From CAMDPA01 sp965223035 (GTDB taxonomy: Bacteria; Pseudomonadota; Alphaproteobacteria; Rhizobiales; Hyphomicrobiaceae): 64,000 nt of DNA. The notes beneath the pieces were generated by a model. That model saw only the letters and a list, made by a program, of their open reading frames with translations, was not told the origin of the DNA and made no database searches. Where the stretch lies: assembly GCA_965223035.1 (NCBI GenBank), contig OZ244980.1, positions 2,232,001-2,296,000 on the forward strand, in the 5' to 3' direction. Both the position numbers and the translations under genes were made by a program. Below are positions 51,567 through 59,341 of the stretch, piece after piece; the first letter of the stretch is position 1, and the number at the start of each line of letters is the position of its first letter.

Positions 51567-51582
51567 AAATGATGAGGCGTCG

Positions 51583-52059
51583 ATGGTAGACCAGAATACG
51601 CTGCTGGCCCTTTACGAGCGGCCGGGCTTTATGCTGAACCGCGGCAGTCAGGCCGCCGGTGGTTATTTCGAACGCGCTTGCGCGGAACTCGGTCTGACCA
51701 CCCGCCAGTATGACGTATTGTTCGTCCTTCATGCCGAAGATGGCGTCGATCAGGATCGCCTGGCGCGCATCCTCGGTCTCGACAAGTCGAACACTGGCCT
51801 GGTTGTCGGCAATCTGGAGCGGAAAGGCTTGCTCAGGCGGGTGATCAAACCTGGCGACCGGCGCAAGCGCTCGCTGTCGATCTCTGCGGAGGGCTTGGCC
51901 GTCTATCAAGCCGCGCGACCGCACGCCGAGGAGGCCAAGGAGCGGCTGTTGGCGCCCTTGTCGAAAGAGGAGCGGCGGCAGCTGCTCCGCCTGCTGAAAA
52001 AGCTGGTATTGGGCACCACAGCGTCCGAACGGGCGCCGCTGGAGCTGGTTGAAGCATAA
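51583..52059 (+). CDS. MarR family transcriptional regulator
   Basis: 158 residues from the ATG at 51583; the frame opens at 51517. The winged helix-turn-helix is in GLTTRQYDVLFVLHAEDGVDQ, then RLARILGLDKSNTGLVVGNL and KGLLRRVIKPGDRRKRSLSI, with dimerising helices at both ends. It precedes a monooxygenase gene by 28 bp and probably represses itself and that gene in response to a small aromatic or similar ligand. The ligand is unknown. Confidence 0.88.
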   Translation: MVDQNTLLALYERPGFMLNRGSQAAGGYFERACAELGLTTRQYDVLFVLHAEDGVDQDRLARILGLDKSNTGLVVGNLERKGLLRRVIKPGDRRKRSLSISAEGLAVYQAARPHAEEAKERLLAPLSKEERRQLLRLLKKLVLGTTASERAPLELVEA

Positions 52060-52087
52060 GGCTGGGTGCATAGACAGGAGAACGACC

Positions 52088-53446
52088 ATGGCCAAACCGA
52101 TGATGAAGCTCGGGATGTTTTATTGGCCCGGCGCCGGCCAACATATGGCGGCCTGGCGCCACCGGGAGGCTCATGCGGACTTCGATGTCGATGTTCAACG
52201 GATCATAGATCTGGCCAAGCTCGCAGAGCGCGGGCTGTTCGACATGTTTTTCATGGCCGATTCCATGACCTTCTGGCGAGGCTCGCTGGAAGCGATGAGT
52301 CACGATGCGGCCGGTGCCTGGATGGAACCGTTCACGGTAATGGCGACCGTCGCCCAACACACCAAGCATTTGGGCGTGGTCTGTACGTCGAGCTCCACCT
52401 TCGACCAACCGTATTTGATCGCCCGTCGGTTTGCCGGATTGGATCTTGCCAGCGGCGGTCGTGCCGGCTGGAACCTGGTCACCTCCGGCAACAAATTAGA
52501 AGCCAAGAGCTTCGGACTGGATGAACACGTGGAGAAATCCAAACGTTATCGGATGGCGCGAGAATTCACCCATGTGGTACGCGGGCTTTGGAATTCGTGG
52601 GGCGAAAACGCGTTCGTGCGCGATCAGGAAACCGGCCTATTTTTCGATCCGGACCAGTTGTTCGTGTTGGAGCACGAGGGCGAGTTTTACAAGGTAAAAG
52701 GCCCGCTGATCGTGCCCCCCTCGCCGCAAGGAGAGCCCGTCATCGTGCAAGCCGGCGCGTCGGAGGATGGCCGCGAATTGGCCGCTGCAACGGCTGAGGT
52801 GGTATTCGGCGCCCAACAAAACCTGATACCGGCGCAGGACTTTTACGCCGATCTCAAAGGCCGCATGGCCACGTACGGCCGCGATCCCGACAGCTTGAAG
52901 ATCATGCCCGGCCTCACCTATTGCGTGGCCGAAACGCGCGAACAGGCCCAGGCCGAATTCGACGAGCTGCAGGACTTGATCGATCCGGTGATGGGGCTGG
53001 CGTTGTTGTCGCAGCGTATGGACTTTGATTTTTCAGGCTACGACGCGGATGATCCGGTGCCCGAGCTGCCGGTTACGCCGCATGGCGGCAGTCGGACGCA
53101 GCTGGTCAATGAGCTGATTGCCAATAGCCCAGGTATCACCTTGCGCGAGCTTTATAAGCACTTCGCAGGGGCGAGGGGGCATGGTCTGATCATCGGTACG
53201 CCGACGGACGTGGCCGATCATATGGAGCAGTGGGTGACAGAGAAGGCCTGCGACGGCTTCAACATGATGCCTCCGCTTTATCCGCGCGATCTGCAACGGT
53301 TCGTGGATCTCGTTATCCCGGAGCTGCAGCGTCGCGGGCTCTACCGGACCGAATACGAAGCAACGACGCTGCGCGGCAACCTGGGGCTTGTGCGTCCGCC
53401 CTGGTCCCCGGCGGGGGTGGCGAAGGTCAGTGCCGCGGCCCAGTGA
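52088..53446 (+). CDS. NtaA/SnaA/DszA-type FMN-dependent monooxygenase
   Basis: 452 residues from the ATG at 52088 with AGGAG seven bases before; the frame opens at 52049 inside marR. It belongs to the bacterial luciferase-like family: MKLGMFYWPGAGQHMAAWR at the start is typical of the nitrilotriacetate monooxygenase/DszA clade, with DMFFMADSM and SGGRAGWNLVTSGN. These two-component enzymes use reduced FMN to oxidise N- or S-containing compounds. A flavin reductase partner is not seen nearby. Control by the adjacent MarR is likely. Confidence 0.88.
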   Translation: MAKPMMKLGMFYWPGAGQHMAAWRHREAHADFDVDVQRIIDLAKLAERGLFDMFFMADSMTFWRGSLEAMSHDAAGAWMEPFTVMATVAQHTKHLGVVCTSSSTFDQPYLIARRFAGLDLASGGRAGWNLVTSGNKLEAKSFGLDEHVEKSKRYRMAREFTHVVRGLWNSWGENAFVRDQETGLFFDPDQLFVLEHEGEFYKVKGPLIVPPSPQGEPVIVQAGASEDGRELAAATAEVVFGAQQNLIPAQDFYADLKGRMATYGRDPDSLKIMPGLTYCVAETREQAQAEFDELQDLIDPVMGLALLSQRMDFDFSGYDADDPVPELPVTPHGGSRTQLVNELIANSPGITLRELYKHFAGARGHGLIIGTPTDVADHMEQWVTEKACDGFNMMPPLYPRDLQRFVDLVIPELQRRGLYRTEYEATTLRGNLGLVRPPWSPAGVAKVSAAAQ

Positions 53447-53811
53447 GCGGCGCCGGCACCAAATCGGTTTGGTGGCGCGGAGCTTCGATGTGCGGTGCGA
53501 TGGCGGGCGTCGGCCCAAGGCCTGGTTGATCGTCTGCGCCACGTTGGCGGAGGCGGCATGGTGTCGAGCTGATCCGCACGCCCCAGCCACCGCGCGCGGC
53601 CGCGTGGTGCGAGTTTGTGCACCGGAAGCGCACGAGAGCATGTCGGTGTTAGCTGGTCGTTGCGATGCGATCAGCCTGACCGGCAGGGGTGCGGTTCCGA
53701 ACAGCTCGCGGTGCGCCCCCCATGCAGGTGAGGGGGCGATGCCAGGCGCGGCAAGTCCGGTCGCAGAACGATGCCAATTCGCTCTTGGCTTGCTGGTGTG
53801 CGGTGGGTTGG
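53447..53811. other. Intergenic region without a supported gene
   Basis: 365 bases. Open frames on both strands overlap and lack coding character or ribosome binding sites. The family A copy A10 follows. Confidence 0.45.
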
Positions 53812-53954
53812 CTAGAGCAACTTTCTGCCTTTAATCGGAATCGGAAACGATCCCGATTGAAGGCAGAAAGTTGCTCTACACTTTAACAGCGATCATCTTT
53901 GCGCCTTAAATCGGAACCGGCTTTGCGGTTCCGATTTGAGGCGCGATGATCTAG
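53812..53954. repeat. Family A palindromic repeat, full copy (A10)
   Basis: CTAG at both ends. Hairpin 1 inner stem is CTGCCTTTAATCGG against CCGATTGAAGGCAG (one G-T pair), hairpin 2 is close to A9. Located just upstream of the SDR gene. Confidence 0.93.
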
Positions 53955-53982
53955 TGTCCCACCCGCACAAAGCCGGCTGGCG

Positions 53983-54014
53983 AACTTTAGGAGACACAAA
54001 CTTTAGGAGACACA
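53983..54014 (+). promoter_or_regulatory. Tandem duplicated ribosome binding site
   Basis: AACTTTAGGAGACACA occurs twice head-to-tail (53983-53998 and 53999-54014), directly before the ATG at 54016. Each copy holds a TAGGAG Shine-Dalgarno; the second has the proper spacing of about 6-7 bases. Confidence 0.9.
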
Positions 54015-54015
54015 C

Positions 54016-54729
54016 ATGAGCCTTGACGGCCAAAAGGTCCTCGTCATCGGTGGCAGTTCCGGCATCGGCCTGGAGACGGCACGACTGGCCCAGGCGGCAG
54101 GTGCGCGCGTCATCATCGCGAGCCGATCTCAACAAAAGCTCGGCGCCGCGCGTGCCGACATCGGTGGTGCCGTCGAGACGATGCAAATCGATGTGCTGCT
54201 TGATGATAGCGTCGCGGCCGCGTTCGAGACCATCGGCACCGTTGACCATGTGGTGTTCACGCCGCCGGGAGGCACCGTCGGGAGAATTCGTGAGATCGAC
54301 ACCAACGCGGTGCTCAAGGGCCTGGATGCCAAGGTGGTGGCGGCGGTGCGGACCGCAAAGTACGCGAAGATCGCCCCGACCGGCTCGCTGACGTTTATCA
54401 CCGGCCAATTCGCCCGCCGTCCGATGGCGGGCATCCTGATGGGCGCGGTCGTCAACGCGGCGATCGACGTTTTGGGCAAGGGCCTGGCCGTCGAACTGGC
54501 GCCGGTGCGCGTCAACATGATCTCGCCGGGGGTGATCGATACCCCCCTGCACGCGCGGCTGCCCGATGAAATGCGGGCCAACATGTTCAAGAACGCCGCA
54601 GCGCGGTTGCCCGTCGGCAGGGTCGGCCAGCCCGAGGAAATCGGCATGATGGCCGTACAAATTATGGAGAATGGTTTTCTGACAGGAGCGGTGATCGAGG
54701 TCGATGGTGGCGCGAACGTGTTGGCCTAG
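54016..54729 (+). CDS. Short-chain dehydrogenase/reductase family protein lacking the catalytic Tyr-Lys
   Basis: 237 residues. The NAD(P)-binding GGSSGIGLETARLAQ motif and the C-terminal IEVDGGANVLA are standard. The usual YxxxK in the fourth helix is absent: the corresponding region reads FARRPMAGILMGAVVNAA, with no Tyr, and Lys appears only later. The catalytic Ser is not evident (FITGQF). It could be an atypical SDR with another function or substrate-binding role. The stop codon TAG is part of the CTAG that begins repeat A11. Confidence 0.8.
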   Translation: MSLDGQKVLVIGGSSGIGLETARLAQAAGARVIIASRSQQKLGAARADIGGAVETMQIDVLLDDSVAAAFETIGTVDHVVFTPPGGTVGRIREIDTNAVLKGLDAKVVAAVRTAKYAKIAPTGSLTFITGQFARRPMAGILMGAVVNAAIDVLGKGLAVELAPVRVNMISPGVIDTPLHARLPDEMRANMFKNAAARLPVGRVGQPEEIGMMAVQIMENGFLTGAVIEVDGGANVLA

Positions 54730-54879
54730 AGCAACCTGCCTTTAATCGGAATCGGAACGATCCCGATGAAAGGCAGAAAGTTGCTCACCACTTTAAGAGC
54801 GATCATCTTTGCGCCTTAAATCGGAACCGGCGCAATTGGAATCGGCGTTGCGGTTCCGAGTTAAGGCGCGATGATCTAG
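54726..54879. repeat. Family A palindromic repeat, full copy (A11)
   Basis: CTAG at both ends; its first TAG is the stop codon of the SDR gene. Hairpin 1 (CCTTTAATCGG against CCGATGAAAGG) carries a mismatch, hairpin 2 a C-to-G type change (GTTCCGAGTTAAGG). From 54880 to 55078 no gene is seen. Confidence 0.93.
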
Positions 54880-55078
54880 CAGCCAATCCGCGTCGTTGGT
54901 TGCTCCATTAAGGCAAGCGCATCCGATTGCACCCGGTTTGGCAGCGGAGCACGAACGCCCCAGCTGCTTGGTATTGGTGGTCGCAGCCGTGCCGTGCCTG
55001 CCGGCCACATCATCGTGCTAAGCCGTGCCATCGATCCCACGGGTTAATTGAGGAAGTGGTGAAAGGTCATATCGGATC

Positions 55079-56386
55079 ATGCGAAGGGTCATTGCGCCTC
55101 GGGTTACGCCCTGCGTTGTCAAGTTATCGGTTCTCGTCTTCGTCGCCTTGAGTTTCTCGATCTATAGCGTGCGGGCGCAAACCGCGACCGCGCCGCAGCA
55201 AGTGTTGTCGCAGGCGCAGCTCGAGCAGCTCGTGGCACCTATTGCGCTCCATCCCGATCCACTGCTGTCTCAGATTTTGATGGCGTCAACCTATCCCCTG
55301 GAGGTGGTTGAAGCGGCGCGCTGGTCGAAATCCAACCCCAATGTCACGGGCCAGGCGCTTGAACAGGCGATGCTCAAGCAGCGTTGGGACGCAAGCGTTA
55401 AGTCGCTGACGGCGTTTCCGCAGGTGTTGGAGATGATGAATGACGAACTCAGTTGGACGCAGCAACTGGGCGACGCCGTCCTCGCTCAGCAGGCGGACGT
55501 CTTGGCTGCGGTTCAAACGCTGCGCGAGCGAGCGGTGGAGCAGGACACGCTGGTCTCCGACAAGCACCAAAAGGTGGAAAAGCAAACGGTTTCGACCAGC
55601 ACCGGCGGCCAGGAAACCGTGATCGTCATTGAGCCCGCCGATCCGGAAATGGTCTACGTGCCCGCCTATGATCCCACCGTCGTCTACGGGACATGGCCCT
55701 ATCCGGCCAATCCACCTTATGCTTGGTACCCTGCGGGATACGTCGCGCGCGGCGCGATGTGGTTTGCGACCGGGGTTGCCGTCGGCGGTGCGCTGTGGGG
55801 GCGATGCGATTGGGGTCGCCGGGCGGTGTCGATCGACGTCAATCGCTACAACAGCTTCAATCGAACGAAAATCACCAACGCGCGGTGGCAACATAATCCG
55901 CGGCATCGCCGCGCCGTTCCCTATCGGAACAGACAGGTATCCACCCGCTACGGCAGGGCGGTCCGCGATACCCGCGCACGTGAACACTTCCGCGGTCGCG
56001 CCGAGACCGGCCGGCGGGATTTACCAGCGATCCGGCCTGGGGATCGGCGCCCCGGTATCGGCGGTCGACCGGGCGGCAACGGTCGCCCAAGTGTCGGCAC
56101 GCGACCGGCGGGCAACAAGCGACCCGGTGCCGGCGCACGGCCAAGCGTGGCGCGACCTCCTGCGAAGCGTTCCGCCGCAAAGCCGCCAGCCGTCAAAAAG
56201 CCAGCGGCGGTCAAAAAGCGTCCGGCCCCGAAACAGCGGTCGCGCCCGGCGCCACGTTCATCCTCGGCCAAGCGTCCAGCGGCCTACAGGGGCCTGGGTA
56301 GTGGTCGGCAGGTGAAGCGACACAGTGCGCGAGGTCAGCGTAGCCGAACTGCACGCCATTCCCGTGGAGGTGGGCGGCGGCGGTGA
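55079..56386 (+). CDS. DUF3300 family secreted/envelope protein
   Basis: 435 residues. Signal peptide (VVKLSVLVFVALSFSIYSVRA), then the DUF3300 domain: QLEQLVAPIALHPDPLLSQILMAS with SKSNPNVTGQALEQ, and IEPADPEMVYVPAYDPTVVY. A hydrophobic segment (WFATGVAVGGALWGR) follows. The last 130 residues are very basic, rich in Arg, Pro, Lys and Gly (GGRPGGNGRPSVGTRPAGNK). The family is uncharacterised; adjacency to DUF2950 is common and seen here. Confidence 0.85.
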   Translation: MRRVIAPRVTPCVVKLSVLVFVALSFSIYSVRAQTATAPQQVLSQAQLEQLVAPIALHPDPLLSQILMASTYPLEVVEAARWSKSNPNVTGQALEQAMLKQRWDASVKSLTAFPQVLEMMNDELSWTQQLGDAVLAQQADVLAAVQTLRERAVEQDTLVSDKHQKVEKQTVSTSTGGQETVIVIEPADPEMVYVPAYDPTVVYGTWPYPANPPYAWYPAGYVARGAMWFATGVAVGGALWGRCDWGRRAVSIDVNRYNSFNRTKITNARWQHNPRHRRAVPYRNRQVSTRYGRAVRDTRAREHFRGRAETGRRDLPAIRPGDRRPGIGGRPGGNGRPSVGTRPAGNKRPGAGARPSVARPPAKRSAAKPPAVKKPAAVKKRPAPKQRSRPAPRSSSAKRPAAYRGLGSGRQVKRHSARGQRSRTARHSRGGGRRR

Positions 56387-56432
56387 TGGTGTGTTGGCGG
56401 GCTTGGCTGGCCCTGAGCTGAGGAGTGACGTG

Positions 56433-57392
56433 ATGATCAGGCGGACATCGAATCGGGGTGCGTTCAGAGGGCTTGCTCTGGCGGCGCTGGCCGTGATGGC
56501 TCAGCCGGGTCTCACGCAGGCTTTGGCGCAACAGGCGGCCGGGCAGGCGTTTCGGTCACCGGAGGCGGCCGGCGCAGCCTTGATCGAGGCTGCAAGAGAT
56601 AACGATGTTGACGCGCTCCTCGCCGTGCTCGGCGCCGATGCCAGGGATCTGGTCTTGTCTGGCGACCCTGTCCAAGACCGTCTCGCCCGCGAGCGTTTCG
56701 TGGCCGCCTATCAACGACGGTATGAGCTGCAGCGGGGGGCCGACGACAAGGTGGTGCTTGCGGTGGGCGCCGACGGGTTTCCCTTTCCGTTTCCCATCGT
56801 TCGCCGGGCTGCAGGGTGGGCGTTTGACGTGGCGGCGGCGCGGGAAGAGGTTTTGAACCGACGCATCGGAGAAAACGAACTCAACACCATCCAGGTCTTG
56901 CGCGCTATCGCCGATGCGCAGCGCGAATATGCCGCCCAGGACTGGGATGGAGATGGGCTTTTGGTGTACGCCAAAAGGTTCAAGAGCACTGACGGCCAAC
57001 GGGATGGGCTTTATTGGCTGACCAAGGCCGGTCAGCCCGTCAGTCCGCTTGGCCCACTGGTGGCACGGGCGGCACGCGACGGCTACAAGGTCAAGGATGC
57101 CAACGCCGATGCAACGGGGGCTTACCACGGTTATCGGTTTAAGCTCCTCACCCGGCAAGGCGCGCGCGCACCAGGCGGCGCCTACGACTATCTTGCTGAT
57201 GGCAAACTGCTTGGCGGCTTCGCCGTGTTGGCCTATCCGGCCAAATACGGCGTATCAGGTGTGATGGCGTTCAAGATCAATCACGATGGAACGGTCTACG
57301 AAGCGGATCTGGGACCAGAAACCCAAGCAAGGGCCGCCGCCATCGAGGCTTTCGATCCCGGTGAGGGTTGGAAACAGGCGACGGCGGAATAG
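56433..57392 (+). CDS. DUF2950 family secreted protein
   Basis: 319 residues from the ATG at 56433, with AGGAG before it; the frame opens at 56325 inside the previous gene. Signal peptide GLALAALAVMAQPGLTQALA. The domain holds FRSPEAAGAALIEAARDND, then GWAFDVAAAREEVLNRRIG, NELNTIQVLRAIADAQREYA, and GGFAVLAYPAKYGVSGVMAF, as in DUF2950. Follows the DUF3300 gene by 46 bp and is likely co-transcribed. Function unknown, probably in the periplasm. Confidence 0.87.
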   Translation: MIRRTSNRGAFRGLALAALAVMAQPGLTQALAQQAAGQAFRSPEAAGAALIEAARDNDVDALLAVLGADARDLVLSGDPVQDRLARERFVAAYQRRYELQRGADDKVVLAVGADGFPFPFPIVRRAAGWAFDVAAAREEVLNRRIGENELNTIQVLRAIADAQREYAAQDWDGDGLLVYAKRFKSTDGQRDGLYWLTKAGQPVSPLGPLVARAARDGYKVKDANADATGAYHGYRFKLLTRQGARAPGGAYDYLADGKLLGGFAVLAYPAKYGVSGVMAFKINHDGTVYEADLGPETQARAAAIEAFDPGEGWKQATAE

Positions 57393-57476
57393 GCGGCTGG
57401 AAACGGAGCTGTCCAATACCCGTCGTCCAGCCAAACCGCAAAAGCCATCCACGCTCACGGCCTCGTATCGAACCCC

Positions 57477-57974
57477 TCAGGCGCCGATGCCGCGCGCGAA
57501 CTCATCGAAGAGCGCCTGCGCCTCGGGAGCCATGATCTGTTCGGCCGCCATCTGCCGCTGCTCGATCGGCAGCCCGACCTCGCGACGCAGATCGATACTG
57601 CTGATGCGGCGGCGCCACCGCGGGTCGCGTGCGGCCAGCCGCTCGGTGAAGGCTGCCGACTGGGGCAACGCGCTGGCGTAGTACAGCTTGCTGATGCCTG
57701 TCACGTACATGGTGGCCACGCACATCGCGCACGGTTCGGCGGTGGTATAGAGATCGCATCCGGACAGATCCGTCGTTTGCAGGCGCTGGCAAGCGTCTCG
57801 AATGGCTTCGATCTCTCCGTGCGAGGTCGGATCGCATTTCATGATGGCCTGGTTGACGCCCTCGCCGATGATTGTGTCGCCCTTGACCACGATCGCCCCG
57901 TACGGCAGCGCACCCGCCGTCTGGAGGCTGTCGCGCGCGACCTCCAAGGCTCGCTGCATGAAAGCTTGTTGCAT
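57477..57974 (-). CDS. Zinc-dependent nucleoside/base deaminase
   Basis: 165 residues from the ATG at 57974 (AGGAG upstream); the frame opens at 58103 in repeat sequence. The cytidine-deaminase-like motifs are SHGEIEAI (H-x-E) and EPCAMCVATM (PCxxC), with an N-terminal MQRALEVARDSLQ helix. Relatives include guanine deaminase (GuaD type) and other purine deaminases. The short length and HGE motif favour a guanine- or cytosine-type base deaminase over tRNA-specific TadA, but the substrate cannot be fixed. Confidence 0.83.
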   Translation of the reverse strand: MQQAFMQRALEVARDSLQTAGALPYGAIVVKGDTIIGEGVNQAIMKCDPTSHGEIEAIRDACQRLQTTDLSGCDLYTTAEPCAMCVATMYVTGISKLYYASALPQSAAFTERLAARDPRWRRRISSIDLRREVGLPIEQRQMAAEQIMAPEAQALFDEFARGIGA

Positions 57975-58017
57975 GTTCGGGTCTCCTGGTCGGTTGCGTG
58001 TTGTGTCCTTTAGCGCC

Positions 58018-58130
58018 TTACAGTTGGCTGAAACCATCCTGCACCCCGCAGGCCACCTAACGGCACGATGGTGCGGATGGCCGGGTGGGGAGCGGGCCGG
58101 CACGGCAAACTGCCTGGGGCGGACCTGATC
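58018..58130. repeat. Family B repeat (B2)
   Basis: Begins TTACAGTTGGCTGAAACCATC and continues GGATGGCCGGGTGGGGAGC, GGGCCGGCACGGC. It matches B1 (40.0 kb) with scattered substitutions. It lies upstream of the deaminase gene on the minus strand. Confidence 0.7.
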
Positions 58131-58255
58131 CAGTCGTTAGGGCATGCCCGGACCAACGGCCGTGCGCCGGTTGGCTGGACGCGATGATGCCGCGTTGGTC
58201 GCAGGGCAGCAACCCAAACCCGATGCCTCGCGCCGCCAGCTCGTCGATGGCAAGG

Positions 58256-58352
58256 GGCAAGTCTTGGGGGGCAAGTCTTGGGGGGCAGGTCTTGGGGGGG
58301 CAAGTCTTGGGCGGGCAGGTCTAGGGTACAGGTCTAGGGTACAGGTCTAGGG
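58256..58352. repeat. G-rich tandem repeat array next to tRNA-Ala
   Basis: About four to five copies of a 14-15 base unit GGCAAGTCTTGGGG, with A/G variation, grade into two to three copies of ACAGGTCTAGGGT. Runs of four to seven G occur on the plus strand. It lies directly 3' of the minus-strand tRNA gene. Confidence 0.85.
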
Positions 58353-58355
58353 GGC

Positions 58356-58431
<76 letters not shown>

Positions 58432-58558
58432 AGGTATTTGGGATGGGTGGCTGCCCCTCTTCGGCGCCAGGCAGCCTTGTTATGACGGTCCGCGTCCACG
58501 CGCAAGTGCAATCTTGCACAGAAAGGTGGTCTTCGCCGATCGGCCGTCTGGACCACGC

Positions 58559-59338
58559 TTAGCTCAACAGACGACCGAAAAGCTGACAGACCACCTGCGC
58601 GATGCCGTCCTCGGCCAACGGGCCGGTGACCACGTCCGGATCCGCCAGCACGTCGACGTGGCAGCTTGAGCAGTCCAACAGCACGTAGGCAAACGCGGTG
58701 CCCGTCACCTCGTTGATCAGCTGCCGATGTTCCAAGATATGGCCGGTGAGCACCGCATCGGTGACGGCGGGCGTGCCGGGCCGTTGGTCGCGATCCAACA
58801 TGGCGATCGACATCAGCGCTGGTGGTTCTGGGCGCGGCGTGTCCGCGTCGGCCGCCGCTTGGCCCCGCAAGAAGGCGGCTTCATCCTTGTAGCCATCGAG
58901 CTTGCGGGCGAACCCTGTCAATCGCACATCGCTGTGAAAGGGAACAGCGCGATCGACGTGGGCAGCAAAGTCGACGGCCTCAAAGATGATGCGGTGTCGA
59001 TCCTCAGTGGCCGGGTCCGGTTCACCTGCAAAGCCTTCGAAGGAGCCCTCGAACGCGTTGTCGTCGGCCCGCTGGAGCGGGCGCCGGATCTTGAGCGGGG
59101 TTTTGCTGGTACCCTCGAACCACGGCGTCAGTCCCACGATCTCTCCGGCCTGATCCTCCGTCGCCAGGAACGGCAGATGAAACCAAATTTCCGCCCCCGT
59201 CCGCGATCGCCAGATCGCGTACTCGCCGTGTGGGCAGCACAGCCGCTCGATGCTGTCATTGGCCAGCGCGGTCATGGTCTGCTCGAATTCGGCCGGGCGT
59301 TGGAACCGGAACCCAATCGAGGACAGGTTGCTGGCCAT
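58559..59338 (-). CDS. Conserved hypothetical protein downstream of leuB
   Basis: 259 residues, soluble, no signal. Segments include a HGEYAIWRSRTGAEIWFHLP beta region, LTPWFEGTSKTPLKIRRPLQ and a C-terminal domain with a CSSCHVDVLADPD pair of cysteines. I do not recognise a family. It starts 3 bp after the leuB stop codon on the same strand, so it is almost certainly co-transcribed. A role in leucine synthesis is not implied by its sequence. Confidence 0.65.
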   Translation of the reverse strand: MASNLSSIGFRFQRPAEFEQTMTALANDSIERLCCPHGEYAIWRSRTGAEIWFHLPFLATEDQAGEIVGLTPWFEGTSKTPLKIRRPLQRADDNAFEGSFEGFAGEPDPATEDRHRIIFEAVDFAAHVDRAVPFHSDVRLTGFARKLDGYKDEAAFLRGQAAADADTPRPEPPALMSIAMLDRDQRPGTPAVTDAVLTGHILEHRQLINEVTGTAFAYVLLDCSSCHVDVLADPDVVTGPLAEDGIAQVVCQLFGRLLS

Positions 59339-59341
59339 CGG

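Noticed and set aside
53388..53834. 148-residue plus-strand frame after the monooxygenase gene
   Set aside because: Starts within the upstream gene, no ribosome binding site, mixed composition with overlapping frames on both strands, and it runs into a repeat.
11442..54879. Family A repeats as insertion sequences
   Set aside because: Too short (63-170 bp) with no coding capacity; no transposase in the window. Non-autonomous mobility by an external enzyme remains possible.
58256..58352. Possible CRISPR or att site next to tRNA
   Set aside because: Contiguous 14-bp units without spacers, no integrase or second tRNA end.
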